From: Syntrophomonadaceae bacterium
GTDB lineage: Bacteria > Bacillota > Syntrophomonadia > Syntrophomonadales > Syntrophomonadaceae
Assembly: GCA_012798055.1 (NCBI GenBank)
Contig: JAAZOA010000038.1
Span: 1 to 14,585 of the forward strand
DNA length: 14,585 nucleotides
Direction of reading: 5' to 3'
A program made the translations under genes and the position numbers. The notes under the pieces were generated by a model. That model was not told the DNA's origin. It saw only the letters and a list, made by a program, of their open reading frames with translations, and ran no database searches. The stretch's first letter is position 1. Each line of letters opens with the position of its first letter. Of this stretch, positions 1 to 6,733 are shown in pieces.

Positions 1-1260
1 ATCGACATAGGTTTGGCGAAAAATGCCTTTCTTTTTGCGGGCGACCTGGCTCGGGTATCGGCCAACAAGGGCGCCAATATCGGTGATGTGCTGAAAAGCG
101 GGCAGGATATCATGGTTCAGGTTAAAAAGGAAGCTTTTGCCGAAAAGGGAGCCCGGGTAACCGGAGACATCACTATCCCCGGCCATTTTCTGGTGTTACT
201 CCCGTTTCAAAATGACGTTTCCATTTCCCGCAAAATCGTGGATGATCGCCGGCGGGAACACCTGCGCAGGCTTATCGAAAAAAACAAACCCGAGCGAGTG
301 GGAATTATTCTGAGGACGGCCTGCCTGGAAGCGGAGGACCAGGAAATCATGGGCGAATTGGGGCGTCTGCTGGAGGTTTGGCAGGAACTTAAGTATCGCT
401 ACGATAAGGGCAAGGCTCCAGCCATGATCTACGAGGATGTGAATGTGCTTGACCGGGCTTTGCGAGATTATTGGCACAATGATATAAGCAAGATCATCGT
501 CAACAGCCGCAAGGTAAAGGACAAAGTGGAACGCTTCATTAAAAACCAGGGGAATGGCTATACACTGAACATCCAATTTGAGCACGGCGCTTTATTCGAG
601 AAATACGGACTGGAAAAAGACATCCGCAAAGCTTTGCGCCGCAAGGTCTGGCTGAAAAGCGGGGGGTATTTGATTTTCGACACAACTGAAGCCATGACGG
701 TAATTGATGTCAACAGTGGCAAATACACTGGCAAGGCCGATTTTGAGGAAACCATTCATCGCTTGAACCTGGAAGCTGCGGTGGAGATCCCGCGTCAATT
801 GAGGCTGCGCAGCATCGGGGGGATTATCCTGATCGACTTCATAGATATGCGGGAGCAGTGCCACCAGGATGAAGTTATCGCAGCCCTGCAACAAGAACTG
901 GACAAAGACAAAGTCCATTCCCGAATTATAGGTATGACCGGGCTGGGTTTTGTAGAGATGACCCGAAAAAAATCTCGTTATGGCATTGCTCAGGTGTTCA
1001 ATGACGAATGTTCCTATTGCCATGGGCGGGGATATACTATCAATATATTATCCCTGGCTTGCCAGGTTAAGAGACAGTTGGCCAACCTGGGGTACCTGGA
1101 AAACGATGAAATCGTTGCTGAACTGCATCCCCACCTGTTGGATTTCATTATGAAAGATGAAAAGAACCTGGCTTACATCGAGCATGTAACCGGCAAGAAA
1201 GTCAGGCTCAGTGCTAATTCCGGGGTCAAGCTGGAGGATTACCGGATCTTCGGAGCCTGA
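1..1260 (+). CDS. rng: Ribonuclease E/G family endoribonuclease (5' truncated by window edge)
   Basis: Single-strand-specific endoribonuclease for rRNA maturation and mRNA decay. The frame is open from base 1 and its first residues (IDIGLAKNAFL) match the interior of the family's S1 RNA-binding domain, so the true start lies left of the window and 419 C-terminal residues are visible. The catalytic core shows both metal-binding aspartates of RNase E/G: the IDVNSGKY motif (Asp codon 706-708) and LIDFIDM (Asp codon 835-837). The zinc-link motif, CSYCHGRG, has cysteine codons at 1009-1011 and 1018-1020. The protein ends about 80 residues after this motif, so it has no long RNase E-type scaffold tail and is RNase G-like. 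rplU follows downstream behind its own promoter, a common clostridial order. No convincing terminator is seen after the stop codon. Family assignment is secure; E versus G naming is by length. Confidence 0.95.
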   Translation: MDIGLAKNAFLFAGDLARVSANKGANIGDVLKSGQDIMVQVKKEAFAEKGARVTGDITIPGHFLVLLPFQNDVSISRKIVDDRRREHLRRLIEKNKPERVGIILRTACLEAEDQEIMGELGRLLEVWQELKYRYDKGKAPAMIYEDVNVLDRALRDYWHNDISKIIVNSRKVKDKVERFIKNQGNGYTLNIQFEHGALFEKYGLEKDIRKALRRKVWLKSGGYLIFDTTEAMTVIDVNSGKYTGKADFEETIHRLNLEAAVEIPRQLRLRSIGGIILIDFIDMREQCHQDEVIAALQQELDKDKVHSRIIGMTGLGFVEMTRKKSRYGIAQVFNDECSYCHGRGYTINILSLACQVKRQLANLGYLENDEIVAELHPHLLDFIMKDEKNLAYIEHVTGKKVRLSANSGVKLEDYRIFGA

Positions 1261-1322
1261 CTGTTCTCGGCTGAGTTATACCAGACATTATCGCTGATCA
1301 ACGACAGATTAACCTCAGCTGC

Positions 1323-1351
1323 TTGACGGGAGGCATAATCTGTGTTATTTT
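1323..1351 (+). promoter_or_regulatory. Predicted sigma-A promoter of rplU-rpmA
   Basis: A -35 box TTGACG (1323-1328) is followed after 17 bases by TATTTT (1346-1351), preceded by TGT, which makes an extended -10 element. Transcription would start near 1358, just before the leader hairpin at 1359. Boxes were read by eye; there is no experimental support. Confidence 0.6.
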
Positions 1352-1358
1352 GTTAGTT

Positions 1359-1438
1359 GGTTGCACGTTTTTGCAACCGCACAGTCCGGGTCACTAAATG
1401 GCTTTGCCTACCTTGAGACTGGCGAGTCTAAAAAATGT
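1359..1438 (+). ncRNA. Structured 5' leader of rplU, probable L21 leader RNA
   Basis: Non-coding leader between the predicted start of transcription and the L21 ribosome binding site. It opens with a perfect 7-bp stem, GGTTGCA (1359-1365) with TGCAACC (1372-1378), closed by a 6-base loop. A second stem, AGACT-GGCG-AGTCT, lies at 1416-1429, a few bases before the Shine-Dalgarno. Between them are GCACAGTCCG and GGCTTTGCC, which I recall as typical of Firmicutes L21 leaders. Such leaders are thought to allow autogenous control by a ribosomal protein. Assignment to the Rfam L21_leader family is from memory; a covariance-model search would settle it. An open frame crosses this region but has no ribosome binding site. 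Confidence 0.6.
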
Positions 1439-1450
1439 GGAGGTGGGAAA

Positions 1451-1762
1451 ATGTACGCAATTATTCAGACTGGTGGAAAACAATACCGGGTTCAGGAAGG
1501 CGATATCCTCAAGATCGAAAAATTGGAGGGAGAAGCCGGAGACAAATTGATCCTGGATCAGGTCCTGATGGTCAAAGATGACAATGGGACCAGAATCGGC
1601 ACCCCGACCGTAAATGATGCTCAGGTGACTGTGGAGGTCATCGAGCAGGGCCGGGAGAAAAAAATCGTTGTCTATAAATACAAGCGCAGAAAAAACTATC
1701 GTCGCAAACAGGGCCATCGGCAGGCCTACACCAAGGTGATAGTTCAAAAAATTGAGGTTTAA
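1451..1762 (+). CDS. rplU: 50S ribosomal protein L21
   Basis: Component of the large ribosomal subunit that binds 23S rRNA. The 103-residue product starts MYAIIQTGGKQYRV, the standard L21 N-terminus, and has the basic stretch KYKRRKNYRRKQGHRQ near residues 75-90 that marks the L21 signature region. Length is typical for the family. The reading frame extends upstream to 1361, but GGAGGTG at 1439-1445 lies just before the ATG at 1451 and family alignment fixes that start. Expression is probably driven by the promoter at 1323-1351 and modulated by the leader RNA. rpmA follows after only 17 bases, so the two are cotranscribed. The prp protease gene that normally sits between them in Firmicutes is missing. 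Confidence 0.97.
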   Translation: MYAIIQTGGKQYRVQEGDILKIEKLEGEAGDKLILDQVLMVKDDNGTRIGTPTVNDAQVTVEVIEQGREKKIVVYKYKRRKNYRRKQGHRQAYTKVIVQKIEV

Positions 1763-1779
1763 GCAGGAGGTATCTAGAT

Positions 1780-2049
1780 ATGGCACATAAAAAGGGTGTA
1801 GGCAGTACCAGGAATGGCAGAGACAGCGAATCCAAACGCCTGGGGGTAAAAAGAGGCGATGGCCAGTTCGTGACTGCCGGCAACATACTGGTTAGGCAGC
1901 GGGGCACCAAGATTCACCCGGGTAACAACGTGATGATCGGTGGAGATGATACCCTGTTTTGTACAATCGACGGCAGGGTCAAATTCGAGAGAAAAGGCAA
2001 GAGTAAAAAACAGGTGAGCGTATATCCAGAAGAAACTGCCACCATGTAA
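1780..2049 (+). CDS. rpmA: 50S ribosomal protein L27
   Basis: Large-subunit protein whose N-terminal tail reaches the peptidyl transferase centre. The 89-residue product begins MAHKKGVGSTRNGRDS, so it starts directly at the mature N-terminus. Most Firmicutes L27 proteins carry a short leader of about nine residues that the Prp cysteine protease removes; here there is neither leader nor prp gene. The remainder (RLGVKRGDGQ, GTKIHPGNNV, TLFCTIDGRVKFE) is canonical. A good AGGAGG ribosome binding site sits in the short gap after rplU. The gene is followed by a strong intrinsic terminator at about 2076-2105. Confidence 0.97.
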   Translation: MAHKKGVGSTRNGRDSESKRLGVKRGDGQFVTAGNILVRQRGTKIHPGNNVMIGGDDTLFCTIDGRVKFERKGKSKKQVSVYPEETATM

Positions 2050-2075
2050 ACAATATTCATAAACCACGATTTGCC

Positions 2076-2105
2076 AACCCCTGGAACTATTCAGGGGTTT
2101 TTGTT
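2076..2105 (+). terminator. Rho-independent terminator after rpmA
   Basis: Perfect 8-bp stem AACCCCTG (2076-2083) with CAGGGGTT (2092-2099), an 8-base loop, then TTTGTT. It closes the rplU-rpmA unit. It ends only about 15 bases before the Spo0B-like frame, so that gene needs read-through or its own start. Confidence 0.85.
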
Positions 2106-2120
2106 ATTATTAGCAATAAC

Positions 2121-2588
2121 ATGGGGGCGGTAAGCTTGGAAAGTGGACAAATGGCCGATTTATTGCGCAGGGTAAGACATGACTTTGCCAACCACCTGCA
2201 AGTGGTCAGCGGTTATCTGGATATCGGAAAACCTCAGCAGGCTAGGGATTACCTGCGCCAGGTGATCGGCGAAATGAATGCAGCCCGGATGGTTTTTGAC
2301 CACCCCAGCAGTGAGGCGGCCTTGTATTTTTACCGGCAAATGCTCCAAGCCAGTGAGCTGGGGTTCAAATTGCACTTTCAAAACCTGGCTGCTGATGACT
2401 GGAAAATATTGGAGCTTCATAATGAGCCGCTCCACACTTTGAAAAAATTCAACCAAAGCCAAATGATGCACCGGGAAAATGATGATGTCCGCTTGAGTTT
2501 CGGATGTGATGAAAAGGGAGTAACCATGTGTTTCATCTTTCCAGGTCGGGAAGGTGAAGTTCATTTAATTAGGGTGGATAGGGAGTAG
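2121..2588 (+). CDS. Spo0B-like histidine phosphotransferase domain protein
   Basis: Small cytoplasmic protein, at most 155 residues, with an N-terminal helical-hairpin domain of the Spo0B sensor-kinase type. The segment LLRRVRHDFANHLQVVSGYL (residues 14-33) contains the phosphorylatable-His signature RHDxxNHLQ; the candidate His is residue 20. In Bacillus, Spo0B passes phosphate from Spo0F to Spo0A, and its gene lies between rpmA and obg, exactly as here. The product is shorter than Bacillus Spo0B (about 190 residues), and the C-terminal part is too small for a full kinase-like ATPase fold; I see no ATP-binding N or G boxes. The start is uncertain: ATG 2121 has no Shine-Dalgarno, while in-frame TTG 2136 follows GGGGGCGG and ATG 2151 is also possible. 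A phosphorelay role is inferred from family and synteny. obg follows after 4 bases. Confidence 0.75.
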   Translation: MGAVSLESGQMADLLRRVRHDFANHLQVVSGYLDIGKPQQARDYLRQVIGEMNAARMVFDHPSSEAALYFYRQMLQASELGFKLHFQNLAADDWKILELHNEPLHTLKKFNQSQMMHRENDDVRLSFGCDEKGVTMCFIFPGREGEVHLIRVDRE

Positions 2589-2592
2589 CTGG

Positions 2593-3852
2593 ATGTTTAT
2601 AGATCATGCCAAGATTTTTGTCAAAGGTGGGGATGGGGGCAACGGCTGCGTTGCTTTCCGGCGGGAAAAATATGTCCCCTTGGGAGGACCCGCAGGCGGA
2701 GACGGAGGCCGGGGCGGAAATGTGATATTTATTGCCGACGAAGGCATGAGCACTCTGATGGATTTCCAGTATCGCAAACATTTCAAAGCCAACCGGGGGC
2801 AACATGGAATGGGCAAGAACCAACACGGCGCCCGGGGAGATGACCTGGTGGTCAGAGTTCCGGCTGGGACTGTAGTGATCGATGATGACAGCGGGGAAAC
2901 CATTGCCGATTTAACTACGGCTGGGCAGGAGGCAGTCATCGCCCGGGGAGGACGCGGCGGTAGAGGCAATGCCCGTTTTGCTACTGCCATACACAAAGCA
3001 CCGTCAATGGCGGAAAATGGGGAACCGGGGGAAGAAAGGTGGATCCGCCTGGAACTCAAATTGCTGGCGGATGTGGGTTTGGTGGGATTTCCCAACGCGG
3101 GCAAATCGACTCTCATTTCCAGGGTTTCGGCGGCCCGTCCTAAGATCGCAGATTACCCATTCACTACCCTGGTTCCGCAGTTGGGGGTAGTATTGACCCG
3201 GGACAAACACTCCTTTGTTATCGCTGACATACCGGGATTGATTGAAGGTGCACATGCCGGAGCAGGATTGGGACACGAATTTCTTCGACACATCGAAAGA
3301 AACCGGGTCCTGCTCTTCATCCTGGATGCGGCTCAGGTCGACGGCCGCAGCGTACTTGAGGATTACCGGGTTTTGAGGTCCGAACTCGAGGCTTATCGAC
3401 CGGAACTCGTGAATCGGCCCTATCTCATCGTCGCCAATAAAATGGATTTGCCCGAAGCCCAGGAAAACTTCAGGCGTCTACAGGAGTTGCATGGAGACAA
3501 GGTGATAGGCATTTCTGCTATAACCGGACAGGGCCTGTCCGAACTGATAGAAAAAACCTATGACCTGCTGCTTAGTGTTCCTGTAACCGAACACGTGGGG
3601 GAGTCGCGGGTAATGCGCAAATTTCAGGAAGAGGTACCATTTGTTATCGAAGTGATAGATGGAATATACCAGGTTTCAGGGAAACGCATCGAGAACCTGG
3701 TCAGTATGACCAATTTCGATCAGGAGGAATCCTTGCAGAGATTTCAGCGTACAACCGAAAGAATGGGATTGGATCAGGCGTTGAGGGCCAAAGGCATACG
3801 TCCTGGAGATACGGTGCGGATCAAAGATATGGAATTCGAATACAGCGAATGA
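2593..3852 (+). CDS. obg: GTPase Obg (CgtA), ribosome assembly factor
   Basis: Essential GTPase that binds the maturing 50S subunit and links ribosome assembly, stress and, in spore formers, sporulation. The 419-residue product has three parts. The glycine-rich Obg fold (about 1-156) contains repeated GGDGGxGGN-type motifs. The G domain has P-loop GFPNAGKST (165-173), DIPGLIEGA (212-220), NKMD (282-285) and SAI (308-310). A C-terminal OCT domain (about 340-419), found in many Gram-positive Obg proteins, follows. All GTP-binding motifs are intact. The start at 2593 is preceded by GGGAG, which overlaps the end of the Spo0B-like gene 4 bases upstream, so translation is probably coupled. proB follows after 65 bases without a terminator, suggesting one transcript through proA. 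Confidence 0.97.
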   Translation: MFIDHAKIFVKGGDGGNGCVAFRREKYVPLGGPAGGDGGRGGNVIFIADEGMSTLMDFQYRKHFKANRGQHGMGKNQHGARGDDLVVRVPAGTVVIDDDSGETIADLTTAGQEAVIARGGRGGRGNARFATAIHKAPSMAENGEPGEERWIRLELKLLADVGLVGFPNAGKSTLISRVSAARPKIADYPFTTLVPQLGVVLTRDKHSFVIADIPGLIEGAHAGAGLGHEFLRHIERNRVLLFILDAAQVDGRSVLEDYRVLRSELEAYRPELVNRPYLIVANKMDLPEAQENFRRLQELHGDKVIGISAITGQGLSELIEKTYDLLLSVPVTEHVGESRVMRKFQEEVPFVIEVIDGIYQVSGKRIENLVSMTNFDQEESLQRFQRTTERMGLDQALRAKGIRPGDTVRIKDMEFEYSE

Positions 3853-3917
3853 GTTAAACCGTGTTCTCCTGCCCAGGGTGAGTACATCATTATTTGAAGA
3901 CGGGGTGCAAAAGAAAG

Positions 3918-5039
3918 ATGCGGGAACAATTCAAAAACTGCAGGAGAATCGTGGTTAAGGTAGGTACAAGCACTCTGACCCATGCCAATGGGCAACTCAA
4001 CCTGGGGCGCATGGAACGCATAGTGCGTGAGCTAGCAGACCTCCACAATCAAGGTATGGAAGTGCTGCTGGTCTCGTCGGTGGCGATAGGCACCGGGGCC
4101 AATCGAATGGGCTTAAAGAGAGTCCCACGCACTCTGCCGGAAAAACAGGCTTTGGCAGCTATCGGCCAGGGCGCCCTGCTGCACATGTATGAGAAATTTT
4201 TTGCCGAATACGGCAAAACTGTAGCTCAAGTGCTGCTTACCAGGGAGGACCTGGATGAGAGGATGCGTTATCTCAATGCCACCAACACCCTGCTGGCAAT
4301 CCTGAATATGAAAGTCATCCCAATCATCAACGAAAATGATACGGTAGTGGTGGAAGAAATCAAATTCGGCGACAATGATATGCTTTCTACGGTGGTAGCT
4401 GGCATCGTGGATGCTGATCTGTTGATAATCCTCTCAGATGTTGATGGCTTTTATGATATGGACCCGCGGGTGCATCCGGAAGCCCGCCTCTGCAGCGAGA
4501 TCCATGAGATAACCGAGGAAATGGAGCATAATTCCACGAACCGGGGTATTGCATTTTCCAGCGGTGGTATGTACACAAAATTGAAGGGCGGCCAGATATG
4601 TATGGCTGCCGGAATACCGATGATAATTGCCAACAGCAAAGAAGAAAACGTGATCCGGAGAATAATTGCCGGGGAAAAAATCGGCACCCTTTTCGTGCCC
4701 CGCACCGAACGGATGCAGGCCCGCAAGAAATGGATCGCTTTCGGGACAGTCCTGCATGGAAAACTGAGGGTGGATGCCGGAGCGGCCAGCGCTCTGCTCA
4801 AAAAAGGCAAGAGCTTGCTGGCTTCAGGCATTATCGAGGTCGAGGGCGACTTTGAGCGCGGCACAGTGGTAGCCGTGTTGACTGCCGATGGCGCGGAAAT
4901 CGCCAGGGGGATGGCTAATTACAGCGGTGATGAGATAAGACGGATAGCCGGACGCAAATCCAGCGATATTGAGAAGATCCTGGGGGAAAAAGACTATGAT
5001 GAGGTGATCCACCGCAACAATCTGTGGATCAAACATTGA
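3918..5039 (+). CDS. proB: Glutamate 5-kinase with PUA domain
   Basis: Phosphorylates L-glutamate with ATP in the first step of proline synthesis; its unstable product is passed to ProA. The 373-residue protein has an amino-acid-kinase domain (about 8-260) and a C-terminal PUA domain (about 277-360). Visible motifs are KVGTSTLT (14-21), NENDTV (138-143) and GDND (151-154), which correspond to E. coli substrate residues Asp137 and Asn149. Two conserved spots differ: the VxSGAI loop reads VSSVAI, with Val55 replacing the glycine after the substrate serine (E. coli Gly51), and GTGGM reads SSGGM (214-218). The frame extends upstream to a TTG at 3894, but ATG 3918 puts the kinase motif at the usual distance from the N-terminus. 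proA follows after 14 bases. Confidence 0.93.
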   Translation: MREQFKNCRRIVVKVGTSTLTHANGQLNLGRMERIVRELADLHNQGMEVLLVSSVAIGTGANRMGLKRVPRTLPEKQALAAIGQGALLHMYEKFFAEYGKTVAQVLLTREDLDERMRYLNATNTLLAILNMKVIPIINENDTVVVEEIKFGDNDMLSTVVAGIVDADLLIILSDVDGFYDMDPRVHPEARLCSEIHEITEEMEHNSTNRGIAFSSGGMYTKLKGGQICMAAGIPMIIANSKEENVIRRIIAGEKIGTLFVPRTERMQARKKWIAFGTVLHGKLRVDAGAASALLKKGKSLLASGIIEVEGDFERGTVVAVLTADGAEIARGMANYSGDEIRRIAGRKSSDIEKILGEKDYDEVIHRNNLWIKH

Positions 5040-5053
5040 TGGAGGGATAGATA

Positions 5054-6310
5054 ATGGATAATATTCAGGAGATGCTCATAAACCAAGGCCAGAAGGCCAG
5101 AAGAGCAGCCAGGTTTTTAGCCAATGCATCAACCTCAGTCAAAAACCAGGCGCTGCACCGCATGGCCGACCAGCTGGAAGCGGAGCAGGATGCAATAATG
5201 GCCGCCAACCAGCTTGACCTTGAACTGGGCCAGCAACAAGGTTTAAGTGCAGCCCTGCTGGAAAGGCTGACGCTGAATCCGGGACGCATCAAAGATATGG
5301 CTCAGGGGTTGCGGGATGTGGCGGCCTTGCCAGATCCGATAGGGGAGACCATCACAAGCAGCCGCAGGCCTAATGGGCTCGATATTAGACGGGTGCGGAC
5401 TCCCATCGGCGTGATCGGCATAATATATGAATCACGCCCCAATGTGACCGCCGATGCTGCGGCTTTATGCTTGAAGTCCGGGAATGCCATCCTCTTGCGG
5501 GGGGGGGAAGAAGCCCTTAATTCCAACCGGGTCATAGCTCGCATAATTTCAGCAGCGGCGGCAGAGACCGGCATCCCGGAAGGGGCTATCCAACTGGTTG
5601 ATAGCGAAGATCGGCAGGCGGCGGTATTTATGATGAAAATGCACCAATACCTGGATGTCCTGATCCCCCGAGGGGGCAAGGGTTTGAAACAAGCAGTGCT
5701 GGAAAATGCCATTGTGCCCATAATAATGACGGGTATGGGTAATTGCCATGTTTATGTGGATGAATTCGCCGACCTCAATAAAGCCCAGCCAATCGTTTTC
5801 AATGCCAAAGTGCAGAGGCCTTCGGTATGCAATGCAGCTGAAACCTTGCTGGTGCACCATAAAGTAGCAGCCCTGTTCCTGCCGGGTATGCTCAATGCAC
5901 TTAAGGCAGCCGGGGTGGAAATCCGCGGTTGTGAAAAGACCCGTGAGATTGTGCCGGGGATAAAGGCTGCCAGTTCACAAGATTGGGAGGAAGAATACCT
6001 GGATCTTATCCTTGCAGTGAAGGTAGTAGCCCACCTGGATGAAGCCATTAACCACATCAACCAATACGGCACGGGACATAGTGAGGCCATAATCAGCGAG
6101 AATTACAGCTGTGTACGGCGCTTCCTGAATGAGGTTGATGCAGCGGCGGTATATGCCAATGCTTCAACTCGGTTCACCGATGGCGGAGAGTTCGGAATGG
6201 GTGCGGAGATGGGCATAAGCACCCAGAAATTGCATGCCCGAGGACCGATGGGGCTGAAGGAACTGACTACGACCAAGTTTATTATCCAGGGCGACGGACA
6301 GATACGATAG
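5054..6310 (+). CDS. proA: Glutamate-5-semialdehyde dehydrogenase (gamma-glutamyl phosphate reductase)
   Basis: NADPH-dependent reduction of gamma-glutamyl phosphate to glutamate 5-semialdehyde, the second step of proline synthesis. The 418-residue length is normal. Family landmarks are RTPIGVIGIIYESRPNVT in the cofactor-binding half and NAKVQRPSVCNAAETLLVH around the catalytic cysteine, residue 259. GTGHSEAI and ASTRFTDGGEFGMGAEMGIS near the C-terminus complete the ALDH-superfamily signature. The start is well supported by GGAGGGA at 5041-5047. A run of nine G occurs at 5499-5507 inside LLRGGEEA, a potential slippage site, although the frame is intact in this sequence. The gene ends just before a convergent minus-strand gene, and its terminator hairpin overlaps that gene's 3' end. 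Confidence 0.97.
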   Translation: MDNIQEMLINQGQKARRAARFLANASTSVKNQALHRMADQLEAEQDAIMAANQLDLELGQQQGLSAALLERLTLNPGRIKDMAQGLRDVAALPDPIGETITSSRRPNGLDIRRVRTPIGVIGIIYESRPNVTADAAALCLKSGNAILLRGGEEALNSNRVIARIISAAAAETGIPEGAIQLVDSEDRQAAVFMMKMHQYLDVLIPRGGKGLKQAVLENAIVPIIMTGMGNCHVYVDEFADLNKAQPIVFNAKVQRPSVCNAAETLLVHHKVAALFLPGMLNALKAAGVEIRGCEKTREIVPGIKAASSQDWEEEYLDLILAVKVVAHLDEAINHINQYGTGHSEAIISENYSCVRRFLNEVDAAAVYANASTRFTDGGEFGMGAEMGISTQKLHARGPMGLKELTTTKFIIQGDGQIR

Positions 6311-6344
6311 CCCGCCGACCGCCAACGCAATGTTGTGGTGGGCA

Positions 6345-6731
6345 CTAGTTTTGTTTTTGGAAGGGTTTAAAGACCGGGAGGGCACGTCCCTCCCTTTTTA
6401 TTGTGGCCAGGGTTACCGGCATATCTACCCTCACCTGATCGACGGCACACTCGATTATATTGGTGGGGATGCGGATTCCTTCGACCAGGTCCACCAGGGC
6501 ATATATGTATGGAACCAGGTCCTTGAATTCAGGCAGGGCACTGACCCGCACCAGCGTGTAGCTGTGCACCCGGCCCTGACCGCTGGTCTGACGCCATTCC
6601 AGATTCTCCCTCGGGCAATAGGGGCAATGCCGACGCGGATAGAATACGTAGCGCTGGCAATGGCTGCAATATTGGAGCCAGAGACTGCCTTCTTCGATAT
6701 GCTCCCAATAGGTCTGCTGATAATCCGTCAT
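6345..6731 (-). CDS. DUF35 zinc-ribbon/OB-fold acyl-CoA-associated protein
   Basis: Small 128-residue protein with an N-terminal rubredoxin-like zinc ribbon, CSHC and CPYC separated by ten residues, followed by an OB-fold domain (about residues 50-115). This is the DUF35 (ChsH2-like, OB_aCoA_assoc) architecture. Members bind acyl-CoA and act as obligate partners or bridges for thiolase-fold enzymes, for example archaeal acetoacetyl-CoA thiolase with HMG-CoA synthase and the Ltp aldolases of steroid side-chain degradation. The longer frame begins upstream, but GGAGAGGGG lies six bases before the ATG at 6731, and the preceding thiolase-like gene ends at 6734, leaving 2 bases. Translation must be coupled, and a complex between the two products is the natural inference. 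The last codons contain the terminator of convergent proA. Confidence 0.88.
   Translation of the reverse strand: MTDYQQTYWEHIEEGSLWLQYCSHCQRYVFYPRRHCPYCPRENLEWRQTSGQGRVHSYTLVRVSALPEFKDLVPYIYALVDLVEGIRIPTNIIECAVDQVRVDMPVTLATIKREGRALPVFKPFQKQN
6376..6399 (+). terminator. Rho-independent terminator of the obg-proBA unit
   Basis: Perfect 7-bp stem GGGAGGG (6376-6382) with CCCTCCC (6388-6394), loop CACGT, followed by TTTTT. It lies about 65 bases after the proA stop and inside the last codons of the convergent DUF35 gene. The minus strand lacks a T-run after the stem, so it should act only on plus-strand transcription. Confidence 0.85.
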
Positions 6732-6733
6732 AT

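Noticed and set aside
1261..1322. Terminator after the RNase gene
   Set aside because: GCTGAG and CTCAGC can pair across about 40 bases but there is no T-run and the loop is long.
1361..1450. N-terminal extension of L21
   Set aside because: The extension translates the leader hairpins and lacks a start signal, whereas ATG 1451 has a strong Shine-Dalgarno and matches the family N-terminus.
6312..6350. Hairpin just after proA (GCCCGCC with GGTGGGC)
   Set aside because: It pairs with a wobble and a large interrupted interior and has only a short T-rich tail; the hairpin at 6376-6399 is far stronger.
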